Source of the DNA: Theodoxus fluviatilis | Taxonomy: Eukaryota > Mollusca > Gastropoda > Cycloneritida > Neritidae | DNA length: 30,000 nucleotides | Assembly (NCBI GenBank): GCA_034096865.1 | Contig: JAWQFJ010026749.1 | Coordinates: 1 to 30,000 of the forward strand | Direction of reading: 5' to 3' | Shown: piece after piece, positions 1 through 11,526 of the stretch | Numbering within the stretch: the stretch's first letter is position 1 | Layout of the letters: every line of letters begins with the position of its first letter | The notes under the pieces: generated by a model | What the model saw: only the letters and a program-made list of their open reading frames with translations | What the model was told of the DNA's origin: nothing | The model's database searches: none | Made by a program: the position numbers and the translations under genes

Positions 1-264
1 GGACTTTTCCGCTAATTCCCAGTACTTCCACTTCTCTCAAAAGTCGTTAATGCGGTACTGCGTCGAAAGCCTTAGCGTAGTCCAGGTATACAGCATCCAC
101 TGGCAATTTATCATCCATCATCTGAGTCCATTTCTCTAGTGTAGTCAATAGGTTGGTGGTGCATGACCGACCTGACAAAACCGTGCTGAAAACATGACAG
201 TAGATCGTTTGCAACCAAATGCCTAGAGACTTCATCCCTCACAAGGGATTCTAGCTGTTTGCAC
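1..264 (-). pseudogene. Decayed LINE reverse transcriptase, downstream part
   Basis: Read on the - strand this is the middle of a non-LTR retrotransposon reverse transcriptase: KQLESLVRDEVSRHL, then SCFQHGF, GRSCTTNLLTTLEKW and the catalytic-core YLDYAKAFDAVPH. There is a frame change near 175, between QHGF and GRSC, and an in-frame TAA directly after AVPH. The copy continues beyond the left edge. The upstream piece is at 681-744, beyond an inserted element. Confidence 0.8.
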
Positions 265-680
265 GGGTAGTACTAATGACCGCAATATACCGCAATATAC
301 CGCAATATACCGCAATACCCCCAAATACACTCTCAGAAAAGAAAAAAACATCAACAGATCGATGCTAAAGACGTGCTTTTGATATTGCGCGATCATGCCG
401 AGAAGAAAACAACGTTCGGAGAAGTTTAGACACAGTAGATCACGCTGCTGTCGAATAGGCCTACATGCAGCCTGTTTTGCAAGGCGTCTACGTGATCTAC
501 TGTGTCTAAACTTCTCCGAACGTTGTTTTCTTCTCGGCATGATCGCGCAATATCAAAAGCACGTTTTTAGCATCGATCTGTTGATGTTTTTTTCTTTTCT
601 GAGAGTGTATTTGGGGGTATTGCGGTATATTGCGGTATATTGCGGTATATTGCGGTATATTGCGGTCATTAGTACTACCG
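265..680. mobile_element. 416-bp inverted-repeat element (MITE, hAT-type target duplication)
   Basis: The two halves are inverted copies of about 180 bp around a loop of some 50 bp. The ends are GTAGTACTAATGACCGCAAT and its complement. Flanking direct repeats GTTTGCAC lie at 257-264 and 681-688; 8 bp is typical of hAT elements. Next to each end are tandem CCGCAATATA decamers, four on the left and five on the right. It has no real coding capacity. Confidence 0.85.
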
Positions 681-744
681 GTTTGCACTTCTACACTTGT
701 CAAGCTGACTGGCCTGTTGTTATTTGGCTAATCTTTCCCCCCTT
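681..744 (-). pseudogene. Decayed LINE reverse transcriptase, upstream part
   Basis: Encodes the RPVSLTSVEVQ segment that normally stands just before the KQLESLVRDE segment found at 264. An in-frame TAG lies before NNRPVS. Homology fades near 744. The two pieces join cleanly if the 265-680 element and one copy of GTTTGCAC are removed. Confidence 0.7.
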
Positions 745-969
745 TTTTTGTTTTGTGCTTTAATGCCATTTTCTTGTCATAATCTTACACGTTACATTAC
801 ACCAAATGCGGGCAAGTTGATCATGCGCTCATCGACTTGATGATTGTGAATTTTCTGTCCTCGCTTGCCCAGGGAAAAACTAAACAGTTATCTGCTGCCA
901 CTCATGCGAGCTTTACATGAAACATTATCCCTCCAGGTTTACTGGAGGTCCTACAGACTTTATCTGTCT

Positions 970-972
<3 letters not shown>
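745..972. other. Unassigned DNA
   Basis: No frame or recognised repeat. It lies between the LINE remnant and a TG microsatellite. Confidence 0.3.

Positions 973-1021
<49 letters not shown>
973..1021. repeat. (TG)n microsatellite
   Basis: About 24 TG units. The following 120 bases (from cccgacttaacgg) read like part of a dispersed repeat, but I cannot name it. Confidence 0.9.
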
Positions 1022-1024
<3 letters not shown>

Positions 1025-1358
1025 GACTTAACGGCTGATATCTCAAAAACCACTGGACGGATTTCCTTGAAATTTTGCACACTTACTGGAAGTTAGATCC
1101 GATTGAATGTATCAAATTTTCAGAATCGAGGTTTGAACAAAACGTGGTTTTTAAGGTCGTACACTCGGAAGCACCTCCCTAAATACTCAATTGATGGAAT
1201 GGCGAAATTGTTTGACGTGATCAAAACTGACATCTTGGACAGAACAATGCCAGCCAGATGCCCCAGCCTGTTTACAGGAATGGGGAGAGTAGCGGAGGCT
1301 ATTATGACAGCTGGGAGATATGGGAAGAGAGGACAGGGGGGTGGGGTTGGGGGTGGGT

Positions 1359-1462
<104 letters not shown>

Positions 1463-2333
1463 TTGTCCACCCGCGCGGCCAGTTCAACTCTGGGAACAGC
1501 CACTCAGTCTCAGCGCAAAACTTGGAGGTTCAGCCCTATAATCTTTGGTTCAGCGCCAGCGGTTTTTATATCACACGTACTAGCTCGATCGTCTGCTGGC
1601 GTAGTGGCTACGGTTCGATCGTGTTCGTTTGCTAGGCACGTATACGCCAATACGGTATGGTTTGTTTACTTATTTTCTGTGGGTTTTGTGCAGAAAGTAT
1701 ACGTTACAATAGTCTGTTATGACTATTTTCGATTAGTTTTAAAAAATCTAATTAAACATTTTACATGCTTTAATGCCATCCTTTTGCCACGATCTAGCGA
1801 TAATCACTCCTCAACACAGACCCGAAACATACCCCAACATATAGCACCGGAAGTTATGCAACCTACCATGGCTGCGCTGTTAATTACCATAATGACCCCT
1901 CTGGTGAACTCCGGCCAATATTGCATCACCGCCCATTTGTAGAAAATGGCTGCTTGAGGAAATACACGAGGCTTGAGAAGTGATCGAGACAGCAGGAAGT
2001 ACTGCACGTATGAACTTTGATAACATCTGTATTTAATCTGTAGCGCTAGATCGGACTTATTCACCATGCAATAACAGCATATAATTATAGGCCTATTTTG
2101 CTGTACACGACCGAAATGCCGTACGGTTGATCTTTGAACAACAACAAGCATGAGTGTACCGGTACATCAGATCATGTTTCGTTGAGGCAGTCGAACGAAA
2201 ATGAATTATTAGATAATGGTAAATTGCAGTCTTACTCGATTCTGATTTTATTATGCAAACTTCAGATCTGTGAAACTGAATGCAAGTGCGTAGGCCTACG
2301 CATTTGGCGTGATATATATGCAGTATGGATCTG
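1463..2333. other. Unassigned DNA, no gene seen
   Basis: No convincing exon. It contains TAGGCCTA at 2089 and a 16-bp perfect palindrome, TGCGTAGGCCTACGCA, at 2287-2302. Confidence 0.3.
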
Positions 2334-2343
2334 GTTTCTCAAT

Positions 2344-3040
2344 TGGATGGATGGTGTTTTACGGCCTATCACCCTTTGTAGGCTACAGTAAGGCCATTAA
2401 GCACGAAAATCACTGAACAGTTTGGAGTTAAACGCTAATCAAATCACGGTGTCCCTAGTTATTCGCCTCTTAATTAGGCTGAAATGGTCGTTGTCAACCA
2501 CATTCGGGGACAGAGTACTCGGAGTACTCTGTCCCCGGGGACAGAGTACTCCGAGTACTTTGTCCACGGGGACAGAGTACTCGGAGTACTCTGTCCACGG
2601 GGACAGAGTACTCGGTCTTTGAAATCTCGTCCTTACAGTCACGTGACATACCGATGACCATGTGATATATCGCGACATGTTCTTCACTCGGCGATAAGTG
2701 TTTCACGCCGGCACTGTATTCAAATAGTTCAACAAATCTTGTCCCATTCGAACGTCGACCGCCATTTTGATAGGTAAACTGCCTGTTGTTGGCAGTCTCG
2801 TTCTCGTTCAAATGCCGAGATTTGAAAGACCGAGTACTCTGTCCCCGTGGACAGAGTACTCCGAGTACTCTGTCCCCGTGGACAAAGTACTCGGAGTACT
2901 CTGTCCCCGTGGACAGAGTACTCCGAGTACTCTGTCCCCGAATGTGGTTGACAACGACCATTTCAGCATTAATTAGTCTTACAAATCGCGTAGAGAGTCG
3001 CGGTACGGGTCAATTCTTACCCCCAACCCACACAGAGATC
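2344..3040 (-). mobile_element. SINE-like element copy A, split by a palindromic element
   Basis: It matches copies at 16555-16740 and 19213-19610: hairpin head, GTGTCCCTAGTT core and CCCCCAACCCACAC end, with the GGAT/ATCC tail at the left, so it is on the - strand. Direct repeats GTTTCTCAAT lie at 2334-2343 and 3041-3050. Taking out the insertion at about 2473-2976 leaves about 190 bp, the same size as copy B. Confidence 0.75.
2473..2976. mobile_element. About 500-bp palindromic element inserted in SINE-like copy A
   Basis: Arms 2478-2630 and 2816-2967 are inverted copies, starting GCTGAAATGGTCGTTGTCAA and its complement. Each arm is made of stacked hairpins of GGGGACAGAGTACTC facing its complement. 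The central 185 bp is unrelated. Boundaries: TCTTA at 2468-2472 and 2977-2981 restores the host repeat when joined. An alternative is TTAATTAG at 2470-2477 and 2969-2976. No protein is encoded. Confidence 0.8.
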
Positions 3041-3050
3041 GTTTCTCAAT

Positions 3051-4321
3051 ATATGTTTACCTCCACCAAGGAAGTTATAATCTTATATTTGTCATGTTTA
3101 CATGCCGTATAATCGAGAAGTGGGCTCGCCGTGCTTAAGGTTCATCAGCTAGATCAATTGATTGGTAGGCAATCTCAAATAATTATGCACACCCAGTATA
3201 GCGCCTATATGTAGAGTTTCGGCAAACATATGGAAGCACAGGGATGGCTTTCCTTAATTTGGTCAATATATTCGCCAGTCAACTGGAATAGGTCGATGCA
3301 ATGTAAAACTGAATACTGAATGTTGTAATTGCTATCAAGTATTGTGATTTGATATCGCAACGGGTTACAGCGTTTCGCCATGATGTAATATTGAAACTTT
3401 CGTCGTGGCTTCGACGACGTAAAAGCTAGGTTACTATAATATTTGACGACGTTGCCTAGTGTTCGATGGGTAGCGCCAACAATGGCACATTATGCTGTGA
3501 ACAACTGCCGCAGTATAGCCAGTCATATACGCATAATCGATTTATGTATTCGATCATGTCAGCAGCAGCGTTGCTTAAACAATGAAGCCGGGTTCCACCA
3601 TGTTGATGAAACACAGAGCACCTCGACGTATTGACACTCTCAAATAATTATCTAGAGCAGTCGATCGTCACCATCAGGGCCAGAGGGTGCGAAATCTCGC
3701 TTCGCCCACGAGTGAAGCCGGTGGACAAAGTGAACTAAGAGCGGTGACCCTTTACCGTGTTCCTCTCGTGCATCACTGTCGGCCGCACGTCACTGAACAC
3801 GCATGGGATGCACAGGAGTGGGGTGCTTGTGGCAGTGCACACTAGTTGGGTTCACAGCAGAAAGAGAAAGAAACGGCTGTGGAGAAAACACACAGAAACG
3901 CTGACTCAAACGGTAATAATATGGTAATGATATTACCATTAGATCTTGTTCCAACCGGTGTGGCTAAATTTACACTTGCTGTTTAGATGCAGGGCTATAA
4001 ATCCGTCGTTCTCCCATGGTTGCGCACATGCTGGAATTATATGCAGCAGTGAGGTACGACTGGGGCCAGGGTGGATGCTGTGGCAGTAAATAATCATTCC
4101 TTTTCGTCAGGCAGCCTCTTTATCTAGGTAGTTTTATTGTTTATCTTAATCTCGTTTCAGGCTTCATCATGCTTTATCTGTACTATGTGCTGGTATTATG
4201 ATATTGATAGTATGGGTTTCTATTTTCCCTTGGCTGTGGCCACATGTCATGTGTCAGTGTGGCCATATCTGCCTCTATTTGCCCATTTGTTCGTTGGTCT
4301 AGTTTTCCCCCCAGTTGTTCT
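3051..4321. other. Unassigned DNA, no gene seen
   Basis: No frame with protein-like composition and no recognised element. It could contain the promoter or a noncoding first exon of ADPRM, but I cannot place either. Confidence 0.25.
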
Positions 4322-4561
4322 GGGCCCGTATTCACAACGGCGATTTATCGGCGATTTATTTTAATTCCGATTTATCTCTAAACTCAGACGATTCGAACTG
4401 CCTGTTCCGCTCTCCCTTGGCTGGAAACCAGTATATATATATAGCAAAGCGCAACCTAGGATCCTCTGACGAGCGTACCTTATCTAACCGATCAAGATAA
4501 TGCGGGGCTAGGGGATAAATCGAGTGTTAAAAAGATAAATCGCCGTTGTGAATACGGGCCC
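4322..4561. mobile_element. 240-bp MITE with 28-bp perfect terminal inverted repeats
   Basis: The ends start GGGCCCGTATTCACAACGGC and are perfectly complementary for 28 bases, through CGATTTATC. It is AT-rich inside and has no coding capacity. Flanks tgttct and tgtttct are similar but not a clean target duplication. A microsatellite starts about 15 bases to the right. Confidence 0.8.
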
Positions 4562-4575
4562 TGTTTCTTTCCCAG

Positions 4576-4795
<220 letters not shown>

Positions 4796-5645
4796 GTGAC
4801 TTTGATAAGAAACTGAACTACTTAAAATTAAACCATTGATAGAATGATAACAATGAATTGTATCTGATCTTCCCAGCTTCTTCCTATTCATCCTTGTGCA
4901 TTAATAGAAGCTATTTTGAGTTTGCCCCTGTTTTGCTTGCACATCAAATAAGTTATCTTCAAGTAGAGTCTGATTCTGTTTCAGCACAGCTGAAGTTATC
5001 CCCTATATGGAAAGGGGACCATTGCTTCATTTGAAGATGACTTATGCAGAGGAGAACTTCCAGGCAGCAAGACACCATTTCATGTTGATAAAGATGTATT
5101 CTTCTTTGAGATGTCCAGTCATTGTGACAGCAGATGTTGCTGATGTGAGACAAGACCTGACATGGTACAGCCCCATTGATATTCACTCTTGCTATTGTAA
5201 TGTGTCTGTGTTGTTTTGTGATGGCATGTTCTCTCTTCAGCTAAGCAATCATGGGACTGGCTCCACTTGGCTTGGCTCTTTATGACAATTGATTTTGTTT
5301 TCAATCCAGAATGTTTGGAGCAAGTGATGCCATCCCTATGAACCTTTGAAATGGGTAAAACCCTTTGCACGCCATAAATGTCAGGCTGTTTTCATGAGCC
5401 TGAAGAAATACATTGAGGTTTGATGCAATTAAAGAAAAATGGTAGACACTTTCCACAGTGACTGATATGAATTACAGTGAACTGGTGCCAGAGATCCATC
5501 ACATTATCTAATGGCAAATTGAAAGACTTGTCACTGTGTCTGGTGTGGTTCCAGATAGAGTGTTGTATTTGTTGGGCACTCTGTTTCTAGCCAAACAGAA
5601 TATCTCTCTCAGTGGGTTGACTCTACCTTGCTTGCCCTCTTTCAG
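4796..5645. other. Upstream flank or 5' intron of ADPRM
   Basis: It ends in a strong acceptor (cttgccctctttcag) 20 bases before the ADPRM ATG, so at least its right part is probably intron. No upstream exon is identifiable. Confidence 0.4.
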
Positions 5646-5665
5646 TGCATCAGCACAGACACACC

Positions 5666-5880
5666 ATGAAGCCTCTCTTCTCCTTTGGCCTGGTGGCAGA
5701 CATCCAGTATGCGGATGTGGATGACTGTCTGGCTTGTGATGACAACCAGCGCTACTACCGTGGCACCCTGGACCAGCTGAGGATGGCTGTTAAGAGTTGG
5801 TCTGCCTCCAGACACCCTCTCTCCTTTGCTATCCAGCTGGGAGATGCTATTGACTACAAAAACATTGCTATCGGCAACTC
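5666..5880 (+). CDS. ADPRM: ADPRM coding exon 1
   Basis: Encodes residues 1-71 and two bases of codon 72. It carries the first two metal-binding blocks, ADIQY and LGDAID. The exon probably begins at 5646, directly after the cag acceptor; 5646-5665 is 5' untranslated. Donor gtgagtg follows. Confidence 0.93.
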
Positions 5881-8800
5881 GTGAGTGACTTCTCCCTCCA
5901 TCTTGTGTGTGGAAGATGTGCATGTGAGAGTCCCAGGGAAAACATGGGATGGACATCTCTTTGTTCTGGTGACATGCATGGTAGAGTGAGCATGCTCCGC
6001 CATTCCAGTTGCTGGCACTTTGATGTGGCTGTTGTCAGGAAAAGAGGCTGGCAGAGCATGAGAAGCACTCCACTTCCATCTTGGCCTCTGTATGTCTGTC
6101 TTAACCATGACTGAAGGCTGTGTTCAGTGTAGTTGGGCTAGAACAAAGAGATGAGGAATTGTCTCAGGAACAGAGAAACATTGCAACACAACAGACATGC
6201 ACGGTGCTGATTGTGGTTCCACAGTACAGAATCTGTCAGTGGTTTTTTTCCATCGTTGATTCAGTGAAGATAATTTTATACTTGAGTACCGTAATTTTCT
6301 GACTATAGTATAAGGCGATACTTTTTTTCTCAAATTTTCAGACATGCGTCTTATATTTGGTTGCGTCTTATGTATGGCTGAAATAGATTTCAAACGACAA
6401 AAAAAACACAAAACACCCACAGCTGATGTGATATTAATTTACTTATTGAATGGTTCTGATGCTTTTTCAACGTCTCCTTGTTTACTTTCGTTCTTACTTC
6501 TGTTTGTTGGATTAGATTCAATGGTTGGTTTCCACACCATGTTCATTTCTTTTCTGTTTGTTAAGTATGTGTTCTGATGTATTGTCTTATATTTGGTAGC
6601 ACCCTATGTATGATAGAAACATGTTTGTTGTTTTTTATTTAGGGGGTGCGCCTTATATTCGGTAGCGCCTTGTAGTCTGAAAATTACGGTACTTCACTTT
6701 GTCATTAACTCTTAGGTCCTTGTAATGCCTTTCTCTGCCCTTGCCTGGTACCCCTGTTATGTTCTTTCCTGCCCTTGCCTGGTAGCCCTGTTATGTTCTT
6801 TCCTGCTCGTTTTAGGCTACTTTTCTTAGTTTCTTGCAGGAAAGATAATTAAACTGTCCATCTACATGGTGTATGTTACAGGGACTTAAGAGTAAATAAG
6901 ATTATTCGTTTTTTTAATGCCACATGATGTATTTGCCAAGATTTTCAACATCACAGGTAAAGTTGGAATGTGGATCATACCGTATAGAACTTGATATACA
7001 CTGCATCATGATTATATTTCCCATCTAGATTGCCCAGATGAAATGGATATCCATGGCAATGACTTCAATGAGAATCTTGGAAAAAGGACTATGACAGAAA
7101 CAGGACAAAACGTTGTGTGTATTCCCTACAATATTCAAACTACTGAACAAAATATTGTATACTGTAGCAATGGGGTGAAACTGAAAGTGACTGGGATGCA
7201 TCACTGCAGGACATGGAGATGTACCAAGTCATGGTGGACTCCTGGGACTCAACAGTCCTTTATTCCTTAATCTCTTTTCAGCAATCGTGCTCTGACGGAT
7301 GTGAAGAGCATTCTGGAGGAGAGCCCAGTGACTGTGTACAACACTGTGGGGAACCATGAGCTCTACAACTTCCCCAGACAAGGAATGCGAGACTTCATTC
7401 CCTTTCCCCCTGCACCCCCCGCCCTATTGTTGCATGCCTCCAGGAACCCCTTGGGTGAGTGACTTGGGTGTGGCCCATGAAAGGTTGACAGGAGGCAGAC
7501 TATTACACTGAGTTTCAATGGAGACACTCTGGCACTTTGTGGAGCTTATTGCTTTTGTCTGTCTCCTAATGCTCCCAGAAGATGGGCATCCTGTCTAAGC
7601 CATCAGCTTGAGATACGGTTCATCAGTTTAGGGGAGGCAACTCTAGAAGTAATGCACCTCACTGACGTAGAGCACGCTGGTATTGTCTAACTGCAACTTC
7701 TCTAAGAGAAAAGTGGATAGAACACACAAAGTAGATGAATGCCTTTGATGTGATGCATTTTTTTCATCATTCTTTTGGTCACATTGAATCACATATAAAT
7801 GCTAACCACCCATGATGACGTAGTTTTGAAATGAAACAAAACTTTGTTTTGTCAGCTTTTTGAATTTGGTTTCACCATTCATACCTGGCATCATCACTCA
7901 CTGACTCGAGACCTTTTGCATCTCATTACATTGCTTTTGCATCTCATTACATTGCAAGTTTCTTCAGAGCTGACCCTGTCTCTCTCTCTGCAGCCAAGGA
8001 TGAAGCAGACCAGGAGGAGCTGGAGCAGCTGCTCTGCTACTCCTTCAAGCCACACCCAGGATGGCGCTTCATTGCCATAGACAGCTTCGACATCAGTCTG
8101 CTGGGGAACTCTCCACAGAGCCACAGCCACCGCCAGGCGCTGGAGCTGATCCAGGCTCACAATCCCAATGCCGACCTGGATGACTACAGTGGCCTGGTGG
8201 GCCTGGAGCAGAGATTCGGAGCCTGCAACGGAGGCCTGGGTCCAGCACAGCTGGGCTGGCTGGAGGATGAGCTGCAGCAGTCATCCCTTGCTGGGGAAAA
8301 AGTTGTGGTCTATGGTGAGTGGTTTCCTGCCATTTGTGGGTTTGGAAAATAATTAAACTGAGCAGTTAAAAAAACCATCATACGTATGTCTGTAGTATTT
8401 AGCAGAGTGAAAACAAAATTGAAGTTGATATATTTAGAATTGTACTGAAGATGACTTGGAAATCAACATTTGAAGACTTCTTATGTATCAAGAATGGAGC
8501 AATTCGTATTGAGGGAATAAGTTGTTGTGATGCATTATTTCATACTGACATGTCTGGTATCCTGGATCTCTTTTCTGGTGGCTAGTAATGTGGATATCAA
8601 AATGCAAAAAATGGCAAAAGGAACAGTTAGCCTTTTCCGTCAATGTTCCTATATGATAAGTTTTACTACTGGCTGCACCATCTTGGCATCATGCTTTTGT
8701 GAAACAGCATTCACTCTGGGGCCTTTTTGCTGTGACTAAATGAACGGTATGATTATAGAGGTTTTTGCATCCAGAAAATAGTCACCCTATCTTGTATCAA

Positions 8801-9496
8801 CATTCATGCAAGGGCCATGATGCTTTGACTACATGGCCAGTAGTCTCAAATCAGTGACAGATTCCTTTTAAGCTGCACTGCTAGCACTGGGAGTTGCGAT
8901 GCTTCGAATGAAAAATCTCCGCCTGCAATTCGCCAGCAGGACTTTTTATCTGGTTGTCCCTAAGTTCAGTCAGTGGAGAAAGCTGCCAATGCTTCATGAC
9001 TGGGGCTCCCAACCACTTTGGGGGATGCATGCTGAGACACTACAGGCATTTTCACGTCTCACTATCTCCTCTTCTCTGTGTCCACACAGGCCACATCCCT
9101 CTACACCCCGACGCTGCCCGCCACTGCTCTCTGACCCTCAACTACGAGGAGGTCCTGTGGGTCCTACACAGATTCCACCATGTGGTGGCCTACTTTGCCG
9201 GGCATGACCATCCTGGGGGCTTTGTGCAGGACTCTCATGGAATCCAGCACATCACAGTGCAGGGCATTGTGGAGACTCCACCAGGCTCTGAAGCTTTCGC
9301 GGTGTGTCATGTGTTTCCGGACCGCATCGAGGTGGAAGGCCAGGGAAGGGTTCCCAGCAGGACTGTGTGGTGCAAGGCAGACAGGGCAGGGGAACAGGCT
9401 GAAGAGAGAAGCTGTGCAATGGAAGAACTGGCGGAGGAGAGGTCTTCGGTGGAGGACAGCGAGGCCTGGCCATGTGCCGTGATGGTGGTTGCTTGA
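5666..9496 (+). CDS. ADPRM: ADPRM, Mn2+-dependent ADP-ribose/CDP-alcohol diphosphatase (4 coding exons)
   Basis: Spliced coding sequence 5666-5880, 7282-7454, 7994-8314 and 9090-9496 gives 371 residues; the usual length is about 340. The family hydrolyses ADP-ribose, CDP-choline and related compounds with Mn2+ and is a soluble calcineurin-like metallophosphatase. Visible motifs in order: ADIQY (Asp12), LGD (Asp60), GNHE (95-98), YGHIP (His238) and GHDH (274-277). RFIAIDSFD and NGG-x6-GWL also match the family. All three introns have gtgagt donors and cag acceptors, and the phases agree, so there is no frameshift. The ATG has A at -3 and lies 21 bases after a strong acceptor (polypyrimidine tract then cag, ending 5645), so a noncoding first exon upstream is inferred but not located. 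Intron 1 holds a 401-bp inverted-repeat element; I see nothing identifiable in introns 2 and 3. The last 40 or so residues (after GRVPSRT) are a Glu/Ala/Ser-rich extension. Confidence 0.95.
6289..6689. mobile_element. 401-bp MITE with TA target duplication in ADPRM intron 1
   Basis: The termini are CCGTAATTTTC followed by T/AGACTA, inverted at the two ends and flanked by TA (6287-6288, 6690-6691), as in Tc1/mariner-type elements. Inside, a CTTATATTTGGT motif recurs three times (near 6350, 6586 and 6652). No transposase is encoded. Confidence 0.7.
7282..7454 (+). CDS. ADPRM: ADPRM coding exon 2
   Basis: The acceptor is tctcttttcag. The exon completes codon 72, carries the GNHELYNF block and ends one base into codon 130, before gtgagtg. 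Confidence 0.93.
7994..8314 (+). CDS. ADPRM: ADPRM coding exon 3
   Basis: The acceptor is tctctctctgcag. The exon carries the GWRFIAIDSFD strand and the GLEQRF and NGG segments typical of the family. It ends one base into codon 237, before gtgagtg. Confidence 0.94.
9090..9496 (+). CDS. ADPRM: ADPRM coding exon 4 and stop
   Basis: The acceptor is tgtccacacag. The exon carries GHIPLHP, the YFAGHDHPGG metal ligands, the IVETPP segment and the GRVPSRT end of the conserved domain. About 40 non-conserved residues and a TGA at 9494 follow. Confidence 0.94.
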
Positions 9497-11430
9497 GTGC
9501 GAGGCCTGGCTGTGCACCTCTATATTGGGCAGATAATTGATGAGTATCTATAGATGTGATAGAGCTGGGTGTGTTGGCTGTTAGCCACCCATGGATCTGT
9601 GTGGTTTCCTTGCAGTGATAAATGCTGGGATGTGTGTTGTTCAGTGTAAACTCTTTCAAGGGCTATCTGAAATGTTTCTATAGTTTATTACTTTGTGTTT
9701 GCTCTGGAGATGATAATTAAGCTTTAAAAAACTTTAGACTTCTGGTGCTTTTTACCAATGAGCAAAAGTCGGTAAAATCCAATCTCATTAGTGAACTGGG
9801 TGTGCTGGTTTGATACATGTATAAGTATACATAGTTCTACTCACATGTTGATTGAGACTGATACTTGTACATATCAAAGCTTTTTTCTTAACCTTTGGAA
9901 AGACAAAAAATCTGTAATTTTTCATATAAATCTACAATCATTTGCTCAACCAGCCAATACAATACAGATGAATACTGTAATTCTGTGTTTGAAATGTAGA
10001 TGGAGTTTAGCATGTAGATTGTAAGCAGGTCTGAGTTCAAAATAAGGCCCCCTTCACCAGTCAAAAGCACTCTGTAGGAGGCAGTGGAGCCCTTAAATGT
10101 CCTCCTTGTCAGCTGGCATCCCTGTCTGCTGGGCTTTCAGGGTCTGTTTCAGTAGCTCAACCAGGAGTTACCCCAAGCAGTCAGAGATTACTAGGGGCAT
10201 TGAAACGGTCAAATTACTCACATCCATCCAGGCACATCTAGCTGGAAACGTGAGCACTTTTCATATGTATTGCTCTTGAAATGTAGCCGAATCGCACTGA
10301 CAACTGAGGGCATACATGCAGCATTTAAAATTCAAATATTAAGTTTTAATCAGAATTCTTAATGTTTCAGGTTTGGTTTTTTGTTTTTCATCCAACATTA
10401 CATTGAGGTGTGCATTTGAAAGAAATGATGATGTGTTTCTACCTAGGTGCATTTGTTTACCTAGGTCTCTGATGGCATGACTTTCCTTGAAACATGCTGA
10501 AGGCAAACATGTTTACTTTGAAGAGTAAAACTTGAAATGAGCTGCCTTCCAGGTCTGGCACCTGTTCTATTATAATCTCAATGCATAGTGGATCTGTGCA
10601 TGGGTGCAAGCAATAACCTGCTGTGATAATGACTGCATGTTTTTCGATCAACTGGAGTTCAGTGCAAGGAAGAAGAGCGAGAAAGATGAATGCTTCATGT
10701 TTGTGGACAACTGAACCAATCATAAATTACCATGCAGCGTTTGCAGAGAAAAACTTTATTGTTATGGGGGAAGGACCTGCATCATTACCATAGTGGGACA
10801 TTTTCTATTTATTCTTTATTTTCACATAACACTGCACTTCCAATTTAAATTCATTTCAGGATGCGTTCCCTATGGGAACATATTAGAAACGACTGATCAG
10901 ATTGCACACAGATGGTGTCTTTGCTTTGTTTTTAAGGTCGTTTGCATTCACTGAGTGAATGTTTTGTTTCATGATAATTAAGGTTTGGATGGACTAAAGA
11001 TCTGCATTGATTTCAATGTGTCATTGTGTTGGATGGGTGCAACAGGCATATTCTGACCTACATTCTAATGTTGAACGGTTGCACAAGTTTGTTGTACATT
11101 GATATTCATGCCAAAGTGGATGTGGGTTTGTTGAACCTGATGTCATGTGTATCAGTTTAGTTTCTGCATCTAGGAACTTCATGAAGACAACAATTAAATT
11201 GCTTACGGGCAAATACACTAAAGCAGTGTATTCTTTCTAACTGGTTTTAATTGCTGAGCAGTTATGTCAAAGTAACCTATTTGTCCAAACTTAATGGTTC
11301 AAACTAAAACAACAGGGTAGTTACAGTCAAATTGCACCTTTTATGTGTCACAGAGCATTATTCTGTATTATTGGCGTTCAAGTAATGACTTACTGTGGTT
11401 TATGGCTCATAATAAAATGATTCAGCACTC
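9497..11430 (+). other. Probable long 3' untranslated region of ADPRM
   Basis: About 1.9 kb of AT-rich, apparently unique DNA without a convincing reading frame or recognised repeat. The first canonical AATAAA I found after the stop is at 11411-11416, followed by a T/G-rich stretch, so the transcript may run to about 11430. The extent is inferred; an ATTAAA near 11194 is an alternative end. Confidence 0.45.
11411..11416 (+). promoter_or_regulatory. AATAAA polyadenylation signal candidate for ADPRM
   Basis: Canonical hexamer with a T/G-rich stretch 20-40 bases downstream. It lies on the sense strand of ADPRM and about 100 bases before the minisatellite begins. Confidence 0.45.
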
Positions 11431-11526
11431 CACATTTGTACTGCTTGTGATGTCATTTTGCATTGGACCTGGGAGAGATTTTTTGTAATCACCAGATGTC
11501 TTTAGGTTCCATAACACCATCTCCAA

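Noticed and set aside
232..763. Two frames beginning MPRRKQRSEKFRHSRSR on opposite strands
   Set aside because: They are the same sequence read in the two inverted arms of the MITE, with no similarity to a known protein.
2422..3112. Frames rich in STLS/TEYSEYS on both strands
   Set aside because: By-products of the GAGTACTC palindrome arrays.
3443..3634. 63-codon frame
   Set aside because: Short, no family resemblance, no splice or promoter support.
5007..5285. 92-codon frame considered as an upstream ADPRM exon
   Set aside because: No donor joins it in phase to the acceptor at 5645, and ADPRM already has a good start at 5666.
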